A stretch of DNA of 64,000 nt from JBOGTC01 sp050692055 (GCA_050692055.1 JBOGTC010000039.1:14314-78313); one strand, 5' to 3'; positions 25,670-37,919 are shown, numbered from the stretch's first letter. The notes: generated by a model not told the origin, from the letters alone. Translations and numbers: made by a program.

Positions 25670-26347
25670 TTAGGGCGTGACGCGCGACATGAGCGCCAGC
25701 GTGTTGCCCTCGCCATCCTCGAAGAAGGCCATCCACTCCTCGGCGCCGGTGTCGTCATCGGTGTAGATGAGGTGTGGCGCTCCGCTGAAGCGAACGCCGC
25801 GGCGCACGAGCTCAGCGTGGGCGGCGTGGATCCCGTCGACGACGAAATACAGGATCGAGCCTGGGCGCCACTCATCCTCGCCCTTGCGATGCAGGTAGAT
25901 GCGGACCCCTGCGGCGTCGAAGAAGGCGAGATCGCCGAACGTGAACAGATGCCGCAGGCCGAGGACCTCGCCGTAGAAGCGCTTCGCGCGTTCGACGTCC
26001 CTGATCGAAAGCGAGACTTGGCCGATGGCGTTCAGCGACAGGCCGTTCACCTCGGTCGCGGCGTCCGCGGCTGGATTGGATGGGCTGCCTGTCATGTGAC
26101 TGCTCCTGGTGCGTGCGAGAAGGCTTGTGGACGGGATGCCGGGCCACTGCCGCAGCGCGGTTGGGCCACGGACGCCCAGCTTGCCGGCGATGTTCGCGAG
26201 GTGGAACTTGACCGCGTGAAGGCTCGTTCCTCGGCGACGCCCGATCTCCTGCCGCGAGGCGCCATGCCGCAGGAGATTCAGCACCTCCCACTCGGCGGGG
26301 GTCAGCACGTCGGGGTGAGGCGGTCGTCCGCGGCCTCGGTGTCTCAT
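25670..26347 (-). CDS. LuxR-type HTH fused to a VOC (glyoxalase-fold) domain
   Basis: 225 residues. Residues about 14-65 form a LuxR-type helix-turn-helix ('LTPAEWEVLNLLRHGASRQE', 'SLHAVKFHLANIAGKLGV'). A linker follows, then a VOC domain at about 107-222 ('IGQVSLSIRDVERAKRFYGE', 'GVRIYLHRKGEDEW', 'WMAFFEDGEGNTLALMS') with His/Glu residues in places used for metal in glyoxalases and fosfomycin-type enzymes. Met85 (base 26095) is preceded by AGGAG at 7 nt, so a free VOC protein of 141 residues may also be made from an internal start. Function is unknown: either a ligand-sensing regulator or an enzyme gene fused to an HTH. The divergent ABC operon lies across repeat copy B. Confidence 0.75.
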   Translation of the reverse strand: MRHRGRGRPPHPDVLTPAEWEVLNLLRHGASRQEIGRRRGTSLHAVKFHLANIAGKLGVRGPTALRQWPGIPSTSLLARTRSSHMTGSPSNPAADAATEVNGLSLNAIGQVSLSIRDVERAKRFYGEVLGLRHLFTFGDLAFFDAAGVRIYLHRKGEDEWRPGSILYFVVDGIHAAHAELVRRGVRFSGAPHLIYTDDDTGAEEWMAFFEDGEGNTLALMSRVTP

Positions 26348-26400
26348 CGTGGAAAGAGCCTAGCGAAGCAGGCGAGGAATTACCCTCCCCTCAGCCTCAA

Positions 26401-26487
26401 GTCGCCAAATTCATGCCTGGCCGGCACGCGGCCAGAAGAACAGCCGCCTTACAGCCATGGTGCGGCTCCCGGGCTGAATCTGGCGAC
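26401..26487. repeat. Structured intergenic repeat, copy B (solo 87-bp core)
   Basis: 87 bp from GTCGCCAAATTCATGCC to GGCTGAATCTGGCGAC, forming a 15-16 bp imperfect outer stem. Inside are two hairpins: CTGGCCG/CGGCCAG (26417-26435, 5-nt loop) and AGCCGC/GCGGCT (26442-26467). No 50-bp arm is attached on either side. It lies in the divergent promoter region between the HTH-VOC gene and the ABC exporter operon. Confidence 0.85.
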
Positions 26488-26571
26488 TAGAAGAGGTGCC
26501 TGAGGTCCTCGTGCCTGAGAACGACGGCACGGTCGGTCCAACGGCCGATGACGTGGCGGCCGACTCCCCGC

Positions 26572-26577
26572 TAGCAT
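26572..26577 (+). promoter_or_regulatory. -10 box of the ABC exporter operon (leaderless)
   Basis: TAGCAT, 7 nt before the ATG at 26585, no ribosome site between. Confidence 0.45.
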
Positions 26578-26584
26578 CGCCGCC

Positions 26585-27397
26585 ATGACTTCCCCGAGCA
26601 CCCTGGAGCGGCGGCGCCCGCTCGGCGCCGACGAGCGAACGCCGATCATCGTCGTCAGCGATCTTCGCAAGCGCTACGGCAGCCTGACCGCGGTCGACGG
26701 GGTCAGCTTCGAGGTCCACGCCGACGAGGTCTTCGGCATCCTGGGACCGAACGGCGCGGGCAAGACCACGACGCTCGAGATGATCGAGGGCATGCGCTCG
26801 ATCGACTCCGGCTCGGCCAGCGTGGACGGCCTCGACGTGGCCAGCGACCCCCGCGGCGTGAAGCGGCGCATCGGCATCCAGCTGCAGTCGAGCGCCTTCT
26901 TCGACGAGCTCAACCTCGTCGAGCTGCTGCACCTCTTCGGCCGAATGTACGAGCGCGACGTGGACGCCATGGACCTGCTTGCCCAGGTCGAGCTGACCGA
27001 GAAGGCGCATGCGCAGGTGCGCACGCTGTCGGGAGGTCAGAAGCAGCGCTTCAGCATGGCCTCGGCGCTGGTGAACGACCCACGCGTCCTCTTCCTCGAC
27101 GAGCCGACGACCGGGCTCGATCCGCAGGCCCGCCGCCACATGTGGGGCCTGATCCGCCGCATCCAGGCCGATGGCCACACCGTGGTCCTGACCACCCACT
27201 ACATGGAGGAGGCGGAAGAGCTCTGCGGCCGCGTGGCGATCATGGACCGCGGGCGGATCATCGCCCTCGACACGCCGCAGCGGCTCATCGACGACCTGGT
27301 CGGGCGCGGCTTTCGCAAGGAGCGCGTGGAGCGGCTGGCCAACCTGGAGGACGTCTTCATCGACATCACCGGCCACGAGCTGCGGGACGAGGACTGA
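26585..27397 (+). CDS. ABC-2 type exporter, ATP-binding protein
   Basis: 270 residues. Walker A 'GPNGAGKTTTLEMIEG', Q-loop near 'IGIQLQSSAFFDELN', signature 'LSGGQKQRFSMASALV', Walker B 'VLFLDEPTTGLDPQ', and switch His in 'VVLTTHYMEEAEEL'. This is the DrrA/CcmA-like group that pairs with ABC-2 permeases for drug, lipid or polysaccharide export. The permease gene begins 4 bp after its stop, so the pair forms the exporter. Substrate unknown. Confidence 0.94.
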   Translation: MTSPSTLERRRPLGADERTPIIVVSDLRKRYGSLTAVDGVSFEVHADEVFGILGPNGAGKTTTLEMIEGMRSIDSGSASVDGLDVASDPRGVKRRIGIQLQSSAFFDELNLVELLHLFGRMYERDVDAMDLLAQVELTEKAHAQVRTLSGGQKQRFSMASALVNDPRVLFLDEPTTGLDPQARRHMWGLIRRIQADGHTVVLTTHYMEEAEELCGRVAIMDRGRIIALDTPQRLIDDLVGRGFRKERVERLANLEDVFIDITGHELRDED

Positions 27398-27400
27398 CCG

Positions 27401-28510
27401 ATGCGCCTCACCGGCATCCGGCTCGGCATGTTCTGGGCCCTCTTCGTCGCCAGCAGCAAGATGTTCATCCGCAACCGCGCAGCCGTCTTCTTCAGCCTCT
27501 TCCTGCCGCTCATCATCATGCTCATCTTCGGCGTGCTGAACTTCGAGGGCAGCACCGAGATCGATCTGGGCATCGTCGACGAGGCCGATAACGAGGCGAG
27601 CAACGACCTCGTCGCGGGCCTCGAGGAGTACGACTACCTCATCATCAGCGCAGGCGAGCAGGCGGGGGAGCTCGAGGCGCTCGAGGCCGGCGACCGCGAC
27701 TTCGTGCTCACCATCCCCGCCGATTGGGCGCCGCCCGCGCCGGGGCTGCCGACCGGGCTGGTCGCGCGCTCCGCCACGTCGGATCCGGCGCAGGCGCAGG
27801 TGGCGCAGGGGCTGCTGCAGCAGGCCATCGGCCAGGCGATCTTCGCGCCGGGAGGCGATGGCGGCGCGGGGGCCTTCACGCCGCCCGTGGACGTCGAGGC
27901 GGTCCAGTCGCGCGACCTGGGCTACATCGACTTCCTGGTCCCGGGCATCGTTGGCATGACGGTCATGCAGCTCGGGCTGTTCGGCGTCGCATTCGGCTTC
28001 GTGCAGCTCAAGCGCACCGGGGCGCTGCGACGGCTCTTCGCCACACCGACCTCGCCCGCCTACTTTCTGTCGGCGCAGGTGGCCTCCCGCCTCATCATCG
28101 GCGTGGTGCAGGTGGCGATCCTGTTCGGCATCGGCCTGTGGTTCGGGCTCCAGATGTTTGGCGACTACATGAGCCTGGCCGTGATCGTCATCATCGCCTC
28201 GGCGATCTTCCTGGCCGTCGGCTTCGCGATTGCGGGCTGGGCCAGGAACGAGGACCAGGCGGCGCCGGTGGCCAACCTCATCAGCCTGCCGATGCTCTTC
28301 CTGTCCGGCGTCTTCTTCCCGCGTGACGCGATGCCCGACATCCTGGCCAGCATCACCCAGTTCATGCCGCTCACCTATGTCAACGAGGCGCTGCGCGCGG
28401 TCGTGAACGACGGCGCCACGCTGCCGGCTCTGGGGCCGCAGCTGCTCGGGATGGGCGTCTGGGCGATCATCACCTTCGTGATCGCGGTGATGCTCTTCAA
28501 GTGGGAGTAG
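27401..28510 (+). CDS. ABC-2 type exporter, permease protein
   Basis: 369 residues with the ABC-2 layout: one membrane helix near residues 22-42 ('RAAVFFSLFLPLIIMLIFGV'), a large soluble domain to about residue 165, then five helices. The last part carries 'LPMLFLSGVFFPRDAMPD' and 'FMPLTYVNEALRAVV', characteristic of this family. It partners the ATPase encoded just upstream (4-bp gap) and is followed 4 bp later by a DUF4260 gene. The exported substrate cannot be told. Confidence 0.92.
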   Translation: MRLTGIRLGMFWALFVASSKMFIRNRAAVFFSLFLPLIIMLIFGVLNFEGSTEIDLGIVDEADNEASNDLVAGLEEYDYLIISAGEQAGELEALEAGDRDFVLTIPADWAPPAPGLPTGLVARSATSDPAQAQVAQGLLQQAIGQAIFAPGGDGGAGAFTPPVDVEAVQSRDLGYIDFLVPGIVGMTVMQLGLFGVAFGFVQLKRTGALRRLFATPTSPAYFLSAQVASRLIIGVVQVAILFGIGLWFGLQMFGDYMSLAVIVIIASAIFLAVGFAIAGWARNEDQAAPVANLISLPMLFLSGVFFPRDAMPDILASITQFMPLTYVNEALRAVVNDGATLPALGPQLLGMGVWAIITFVIAVMLFKWE

Positions 28511-28514
28511 GTCC

Positions 28515-28880
28515 GTGAAGCTGATCGAGCTCCTGCTGCGCCTCGAGTGGCTGGTGGTCTTCCTGGCCGGCATCGGCCTCTACCTGGCCATGAACGGCCA
28601 CCCGCTGTGGCTGCTGCCGCTGCTCCTGGCGCCGGACGTCTCGATGCTCGGCTACCTCGGCGGTCCGCGCCTCGGCGCGGCCACCTACAACGCGGCACAC
28701 AACCTGGTGGTCGCGCTCAGCGTCCTGGCCATCGGCTGGTTCGCGGCGCTGGCGCCCGTGGCTTTGGCCGGCGCTCTGCTCGTGGCGCACGTTGGCATGG
28801 ACCGATCGCTGGGCTACGGGCTCAAGCTGGCGACCGGCTTTCGCGACACGCATCTCGGCCGGATCGGGACGGACCGATAA
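28515..28880 (+). CDS. DUF4260 membrane protein
   Basis: 121 residues from a GTG, 4 bp after the permease stop. Four predicted membrane helices and the family pattern 'RLEWLVVFLAGIGLYL', 'LLLAPDVSMLGYLGG', 'GAATYNAAHNLVVAL', 'HVGMDRSLGYGLKLATGF'. DUF4260 proteins are widespread and uncharacterised. Position in the operon suggests co-expression with the exporter. Confidence 0.9.
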   Translation: MKLIELLLRLEWLVVFLAGIGLYLAMNGHPLWLLPLLLAPDVSMLGYLGGPRLGAATYNAAHNLVVALSVLAIGWFAALAPVALAGALLVAHVGMDRSLGYGLKLATGFRDTHLGRIGTDR

Positions 28881-28887
28881 TGGACCG

Positions 28888-30297
28888 ATGCATCCGCATG
28901 CCTCCGGACCGATCAGCCGGCGGCGCCTGCTGCAGCTGGGGGCGGCGGCCTCGGCGGCCGGCCTGGCGGCCTGCGCCGCACCGATCCCCTCGCTGACGCC
29001 GCGGCAATCTCCCGCCTCGGCGCCGACCTCCACGCCAAGCCCGTCGCCCTCTCCGACCCCCGCTGCCACGCCGTCACCCTCACCCACCGCGACCCCGGTG
29101 CCGGCAACGGGGAGCATGCTGTACCGCGACGGCGCCCTGGCGGACGGCCGCTCCGCGGCGCTGGAGCGTAACGTCAGCATCCTCGTCAGCGACGGCCGCA
29201 TCGCCTGGATTCGCCCGACCGGCGGCGAGGAGGACTCGAGCGGCGCGCGCGTCATCGACTGCGCGGGGGCGACCTTCGTCCCGGGGATGGTCGACTGCCA
29301 CAGCCACGTCACCGGTCCGGGCGGCGCGAACTGGATCGCCCGCTTCAACGACCCACCCGAGGAGCTGGTCGCCGTGGCCGAGCACAACGGCCGCATCGGC
29401 ATGGCGGCGGGGGTGCGCTGGATGCGCGACGTGGGGTCGCCGCTCGGCGCCGACCCCGTCGACGGCCGCGAGCGCGCGCTGGCGCTCGGCGTGCGGGACC
29501 GATGGGCCGGCCGGATCGACCGGCCCTACCTGCGCGCCGCCGGCTCGTGGCTCTTCAAGAGTGGCGTGAACCCGATGCGCTCGGCGATCGAGGTGCAGAC
29601 CGGCGACGAGCTGCTGGCCGCGGCGATGGGCCAGCTCGACGCGGGCGCCGATCTCGTGAAGCTCTACATGGATGGCCCGGACGCGAACGTCAGCCCATGG
29701 ACGGCGAACGAGGTGAGCCGCGTCGTCGAGGCGGTGCATGCCCGCGGCGCGCGCGTGGCCGCGCACTCGGGTCGCCTCAACGGCGCGCAGGCGGCGGCGG
29801 CCGGCGGCGTCGACTCCATCGAGCATGGGTTCGACCTCGATGCCGCGGTGGCGGCCGAGATGGCGCGTCGAGGCATCGTGCTGGTCACCACGCTATCGGT
29901 CCAGCGCTCGTGGCTCTCCTTCGGCAACACCACCTCGATGGAGCGGTTTGCCGGCGAGGCAGGTCGCGCTGCGAACGCGGCGCGGCTCGAGCAGGGGGAG
30001 GCGTCGATGCGGCTGGCGCGTGACGCCGGCGTGCCAATCGCGACCGGCAGTGACTTCGGCGGAGGGTCGCTGCGCGCGAACCAGCTGGCTTGGGAGGTGA
30101 CGAGCCTCGTGTCGGCCGGCCTGGAGCCGGTCGATGCCCTGGCCGCCGCCACCTGGCGCGGAGGGGAGCTCCTCGGCGAGGCCGAGGCGGGCATCATCCG
30201 CGAGGGCGGTCCGGCCGACTTCTTCCTCGTCCACGGCGACCCGCTCTCGGATCCCGAGTCCCTCTGGCGCGTCTGGCGCACCGCCTGGGCGCCGTAG
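28888..30297 (+). CDS. Amidohydrolase-family lipoprotein
   Basis: 469 residues from the ATG at 28888, 7 bp after the DUF4260 stop. The N-terminus has a twin-arginine-like 'SRRRLLQLG' and a lipobox 'GLAAC' with Cys29, so it is probably Tat-exported folded and lipid-anchored. A Pro/Thr/Ser-rich linker spans about residues 31-72. The amidohydrolase TIM barrel has His138-x-His140 ('DCHSHVTG'), a Lys in 'DLVKLYMDGPD', His in 'VAAHSGR' and 'SIEHGF', and Asp in 'ATGSDFGGG', the complete metal set of imidazolonepropionase/prolidase-like members. Substrate unknown; an extracellular amide, cyclic imide or ester. Last gene of the exporter operon. Confidence 0.88.
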   Translation: MHPHASGPISRRRLLQLGAAASAAGLAACAAPIPSLTPRQSPASAPTSTPSPSPSPTPAATPSPSPTATPVPATGSMLYRDGALADGRSAALERNVSILVSDGRIAWIRPTGGEEDSSGARVIDCAGATFVPGMVDCHSHVTGPGGANWIARFNDPPEELVAVAEHNGRIGMAAGVRWMRDVGSPLGADPVDGRERALALGVRDRWAGRIDRPYLRAAGSWLFKSGVNPMRSAIEVQTGDELLAAAMGQLDAGADLVKLYMDGPDANVSPWTANEVSRVVEAVHARGARVAAHSGRLNGAQAAAAGGVDSIEHGFDLDAAVAAEMARRGIVLVTTLSVQRSWLSFGNTTSMERFAGEAGRAANAARLEQGEASMRLARDAGVPIATGSDFGGGSLRANQLAWEVTSLVSAGLEPVDALAAATWRGGELLGEAEAGIIREGGPADFFLVHGDPLSDPESLWRVWRTAWAP

Positions 30298-30430
30298 GCT
30301 CGGTATCGGCTCAGCCGGTATCGGCGCTCCACGTCGGCAGCCGTGTCGGCTCAGCCGCATCTGTGCGCATCCCGGGCGCTGCCAGCGCACATCCGGGGCG
30401 TTGTGACCAGATCTCGCGGTCCGCGTGCAG

Positions 30431-30459
30431 GACCGCCGCGGCGTCCGGCCGCGGCGGTC
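30431..30459. terminator. Bidirectional terminator-like hairpin
   Basis: Perfect 11-bp inverted repeat GACCGCCGCGG/CCGCGGCGGTC with a 7-nt loop, between the convergent amidohydrolase and PRC-barrel genes. No T-run on either side. The rest of the 30298-30481 spacer holds a weaker TGTGCGC/GCGCACA stem and nothing else. Confidence 0.6.
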
Positions 30460-30481
30460 AGGGTCGCCAGGAAGGAGCTGC

Positions 30482-30928
30482 CTAGCTGAACGGGTCGGTG
30501 TCGCGCCTATCCGTCCGCCCCAGGTCCTGGTCCGTCCGACCGAAGTCCGGGCCCGCGGGGCGGTTCGTGGGATCGCCCTCGACTCCACGCCCGTAGTAGG
30601 TGCCGACCTGGTCGCGATAGGCCTGGTCGTGATAGCCGAACTCATCCAGCTCAGGCGCGTTCTTGATCTCGTCCTTCGTCCGGTTCACGAAGACCTTGCG
30701 GTCGGTCTCATCGATGCGCTCGATGACGCCCGCCGGCAGCATCACCTTCTTGCCGAAGATCCACGGTCCCGTGTCGACGATGAGATAGCTCGCATCGACC
30801 TCGTTCGTCGACTCGTCGATGGTCCCGATGCTTCCGTCACGTGCCTCGACCCCGAAGCCCGATAGGTCGATGCCGGCCCAGGCCGTGTCGCCATAGGCCC
30901 ACATCTCGACAACTGTCATTCGCTCCAT
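30482..30928 (-). CDS. PRC-barrel domain protein
   Basis: 148 residues from the ATG at 30928, which has GAGGGA about 7 nt upstream; an in-frame ATG further up lacks one. PRC-barrel at about residues 15-85 ('GFGVEARDGSIGTIDESTNE', 'ASYLIVDTGPWIFGKKVMLP', 'VIERIDETDRKVFVNRTKDE'), then a hydrophilic tail ending in Asp/Arg/Thr repeats ('GRTDQDLGRTDRRDTDPFS'). PRC-barrels mediate protein contacts in RNA processing and the photosynthetic reaction centre; stand-alone soil-bacterial versions of this kind are often stress-linked, without known partners. Confidence 0.88.
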   Translation of the reverse strand: MERMTVVEMWAYGDTAWAGIDLSGFGVEARDGSIGTIDESTNEVDASYLIVDTGPWIFGKKVMLPAGVIERIDETDRKVFVNRTKDEIKNAPELDEFGYHDQAYRDQVGTYYGRGVEGDPTNRPAGPDFGRTDQDLGRTDRRDTDPFS

Positions 30929-31050
30929 GATCTGAGTCCCTCTGCGGTGCAATCACTCCCAGGGGGTGCAGCCCGCGTGCCCGTTCGTCGCCGAATCGAC
31001 GAGCGAGCCCTCGGTATCTCGCGTGCCTGGTACCCTCGTCACCACGCCAG

Positions 31051-31188
31051 ATCGCCAGATTCATACTCAGCATGCACGCCTGTCCGAAAACGGCGGTCCT
31101 GGTCGCCGTGGTGCGGTGCCCGGCCTGAATCTGGCGACAACGACGGCCCGCAGCTCGCCCCGTGCAGCCTGGGCATGAATATGGCGAC
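31051..31188. repeat. Structured intergenic repeat, copy C (composite)
   Basis: 138 bp: an 88-bp core (31051-31138) from ATCGCCAGATTCAT to CCTGAATCTGGCGAC, then a 50-bp arm ending GGCATGAATATGGCGAC at 31188. The core contains a hairpin ACGGCG/CGCCGT. The arm shares a GCTCGCCCC-TGCAG block with the arm of copy D. It lies between the PRC-barrel gene and the divergent hydrolase-cyclase gene. Confidence 0.85.
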
Positions 31189-31265
31189 ACGCCGCGGCGA
31201 CGGCGGCGCTGCGCAGCGGAGCCTCGCTGTGTCGGGACCATGGCGGCGCTTGCTACCCTTTGCCC

Positions 31266-31349
31266 ATGACCGATCGTCCCGATTTCGGCCGGCGGCCGCC
31301 GAAGGCGCCACGGAAGAGCCAGGCGTCGGGGTCGACACGGTCAGCGTGA
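31266..31349 (+). CDS. Possible leaderless 27-residue mini-ORF
   Basis: TACCCT at 31253-31258 lies 7 nt before an ATG that opens a basic 27-codon frame ('MTDRPDFGRRPPKAPRKSQ' and a short tail). Its TGA overlaps a further ATG (TGATG) that opens an 8-codon frame ending at 31375. The hydrolase-cyclase gene starts 42 bp later. No homologue is known to me. The promoter-like spacing is the only support. Confidence 0.3.
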   Translation: MTDRPDFGRRPPKAPRKSQASGSTRSA

Positions 31350-31417
31350 TGGACGGTGTTGAGCAAGTCGGCTGACACGACGGGCGCCGACAGTTCCCGG
31401 ACAGCGGTGGGTGCTGC

Positions 31418-32737
31418 ATGACCGATCCGATTCGCTACGCGCGCAGCGGCGAGGTCAACGTCGCATTCCAGGTGACAGGCGACGGGCCATTCGACCTGGT
31501 CCTGGTACCGGGATTCTTCTCCCACCTCGAGATCGATTGGGAATACCCAGCCATGGCGGGCATGCTCGAGCGGCTGGGTTCGTTCGCCAGGCTCATTCGC
31601 TTCGACAAGCGCGGTACTGGCCTTTCCGACCGATCGGTCGGCCTCCCCGACTTCGAGACGCGCATGGATGACGTCAGGGCTGTCATGGATGCCGCTGGCA
31701 GCGAGCGGGCGGCGCTGCTTGGGTACTCGGAAGGCGGACCGATGTGCGTACTCTTCGCGGCCACCTATCCCGAGCGCACGCGCGCCCTCGTCCTGTACGG
31801 GACGTACGCGAAGCGCCAGCACCCGGACGAGGACTACCCGTGGGCGCCGACGTCCGAAGAGCGCCTGCGGTACGCGAAGGAGCTCGAGGCGACGTGGGGC
31901 GAGAACACGGACATCGCGAAGATGTCGCCGAACGCCGACGAGGCGCTGGTGGCGTGGTTTCAGCGCCGAGGGCGGGCTTCGCTGAGCCCGGCGGCAGCGC
32001 GCGACCTGATCCTCATGAACTCACAGGCAGACGTCCGCCACGCCCTCCCCGCAGTCCAGTGTCCGACCCTCGTCCTGCACCGTAGCGGCGACCGCGACTC
32101 GCGGGCTGACGAAGGACGCTACATCGCGGCGAAGATTCCGGGCGCCCGCTTCGTCGAGCTGAGTGGGGACGATCACCTGCCTGCCGTCCGCCCGGACGAG
32201 ATCATCGACGAGGTCGAGGAGTTCCTCACCGGCGTACGCTCCGCGCCCGCGGCGGACCGCGTGCTGGCCACGGTGCTGTTCACTGATCTCGTCAGCTCAA
32301 CGGCCAGGGCCGAGACCCTCGGTGATACGGCGTGGGCCAGCCTTCTCAGGTCGCACAACGAGGCCGTTCGTCGTGAGCTTGCCCGCTTCTCCGGCGAGGA
32401 GATCGACACCGCGGGCGACGGGTTCCTCGCCGTCTTCGACGGGCCCGCGCGGGCCATCCGGTGCGCCCTCGAGATCCGTGCCGTGGTAGGCCGGCTCGGG
32501 CTGGATGTGCGGGCGGGCGTGCACACCGGAGAGGTCGAGCGGCGTCGCGGTGACAAGCCGCAGGGGATCGCCGTGCACGTTGGTGCCCGCATCATGTCGC
32601 TGGCCGCGGCGAAGGAGGTCCTCGTCAGCTCGACGACGCGAGACCTCGTCGCGGGCTCTGGCCTCGAGTTCGACGACCGGGGAGAGCACGAGCTGAAGGG
32701 GATCGAGGGACGCCGCCGCGTCTTCGCCGCACGCTGA
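31418..32737 (+). CDS. Alpha/beta-hydrolase fused to a class III adenylate/guanylate cyclase
   Basis: 439 residues. Residues about 5-265 are an alpha/beta-hydrolase: 'LVLVPGFFSHLEIDWEYP', 'FDKRGTGLSD', nucleophile Ser104 in 'LGYSEGGPM', and the catalytic His in 'SGDDHLPAV'. Residues about 280-438 are a class III nucleotide cyclase: first metal Asp290 in 'VLFTDLVSSTARAETLGD', second metal Asp334 in 'DTAGDGFLAVFDG', then 'RAGVHTGEVERR' and 'GARIMSLAAAKEVLVSS'. Both halves look active. This fusion is known in mycobacteria and Chloroflexota; the idea is that a small molecule bound or cleaved by the hydrolase tunes cAMP synthesis. No signal peptide. Transcribed alone. Confidence 0.9.
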   Translation: MTDPIRYARSGEVNVAFQVTGDGPFDLVLVPGFFSHLEIDWEYPAMAGMLERLGSFARLIRFDKRGTGLSDRSVGLPDFETRMDDVRAVMDAAGSERAALLGYSEGGPMCVLFAATYPERTRALVLYGTYAKRQHPDEDYPWAPTSEERLRYAKELEATWGENTDIAKMSPNADEALVAWFQRRGRASLSPAAARDLILMNSQADVRHALPAVQCPTLVLHRSGDRDSRADEGRYIAAKIPGARFVELSGDDHLPAVRPDEIIDEVEEFLTGVRSAPAADRVLATVLFTDLVSSTARAETLGDTAWASLLRSHNEAVRRELARFSGEEIDTAGDGFLAVFDGPARAIRCALEIRAVVGRLGLDVRAGVHTGEVERRRGDKPQGIAVHVGARIMSLAAAKEVLVSSTTRDLVAGSGLEFDDRGEHELKGIEGRRRVFAAR

Positions 32738-32814
32738 CCGGGCTCGCCAGCAGAGCAGGCGTCCGTGCGTCCGGGTGGCCGTGGCGATCGAGTGAGGTCG
32801 GGCACGGGGAGCGA

Positions 32815-32951
32815 GTCGCCATATTCAGGCCAGGCATGCATGACTTGCCGAGAGGGCGCTCGTAGCCGCCATCCTGCGTTGCCACGTCTGAATTCGGGGC
32901 CAAGGACGACCTGGGGCTCGCCCCATGCAGGCCCCATATGAATCTGGTTGC
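32815..32951. repeat. Structured intergenic repeat, copy D (composite)
   Basis: 137 bp: an 87-bp core (32815-32901) from GTCGCCATATTCAGGCC to a diverged CTGAATTCGGGGCC, then a 50-bp arm ending TGAATCTGGTTGC at 32951. The arm matches that of copy C over a GCTCGCCCC-TGCAG block. It fills most of the 320-bp space between the hydrolase-cyclase gene and lhr, which holds no gene. Confidence 0.75.
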
Positions 32952-33040
32952 CCGGGACGGTCAGGCTCGGCGCGCGGGACGGCCAGGCGCCGCGATTGCT
33001 GACATCAGATGACATGAATAGGCCGCACTCTGGGCGACGT

Positions 33041-33046
33041 TAGACT
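33041..33046 (+). promoter_or_regulatory. -10 box of lhr (leaderless)
   Basis: TAGACT, 10 nt before the GTG at 33057, no ribosome site between. Confidence 0.45.
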
Positions 33047-33056
33047 CAACGATGCC

Positions 33057-37553
<4,497 letters not shown>

Positions 37554-37593
37554 CGGGCCCGCGGCTCCGGGGGCGGTCAGCCGCCCTTCGGAC

Positions 37594-37740
37594 GGCTTAT
37601 TCCTCAGAGACTGAACGGTCGGCCGAACCGTCGGGCACGGGCGCTCCGCCTACGTTTCATTCTGTGAAGACTCATCCGTCGGTGGAGCATCGGCCGCCGC
37701 CCGCTCCGCCGATGGTTCATTCCCTCAGGAATGGGCGGCG
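37594..37740. repeat. Degenerate 60-bp tandem repeat in the convergent spacer
   Basis: TTAT/TTCAT marks recur with exact 60-bp spacing (37600, 37660, 37720). The units 37601-37660 and 37661-37720 agree at 36 of 60 positions, best in a GCTCCGCC block. A CATTCC/GGAATG palindrome lies at the last junction. The spacer 37554-37950 has no gene; apart from this repeat it holds the DnaA-box pair. Confidence 0.6.
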
Positions 37741-37919
37741 GCAATAACCCGCCGAAGGCCAAGGAATCGGGCGGGACACAACGAAACGTCCCGAAGGAAC
37801 CACGGACCCTTTGATGCAATCTCTGGGTCACGGACTCCTCCGGGACAAGACGTATGCTACCGGCGCCCGAAAGGACCGCCAACCCCCTTTCTCCACGACT
37901 TCGGCGCCGCGCCGCAGAG

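Noticed and set aside
21338..32951. CRISPR array made of the GTCGCCAGATTC repeats
   Set aside because: The motif copies are inverted, dispersed over 12 kb and spaced 50 or 87 bp; no regular spacers and no cas genes.
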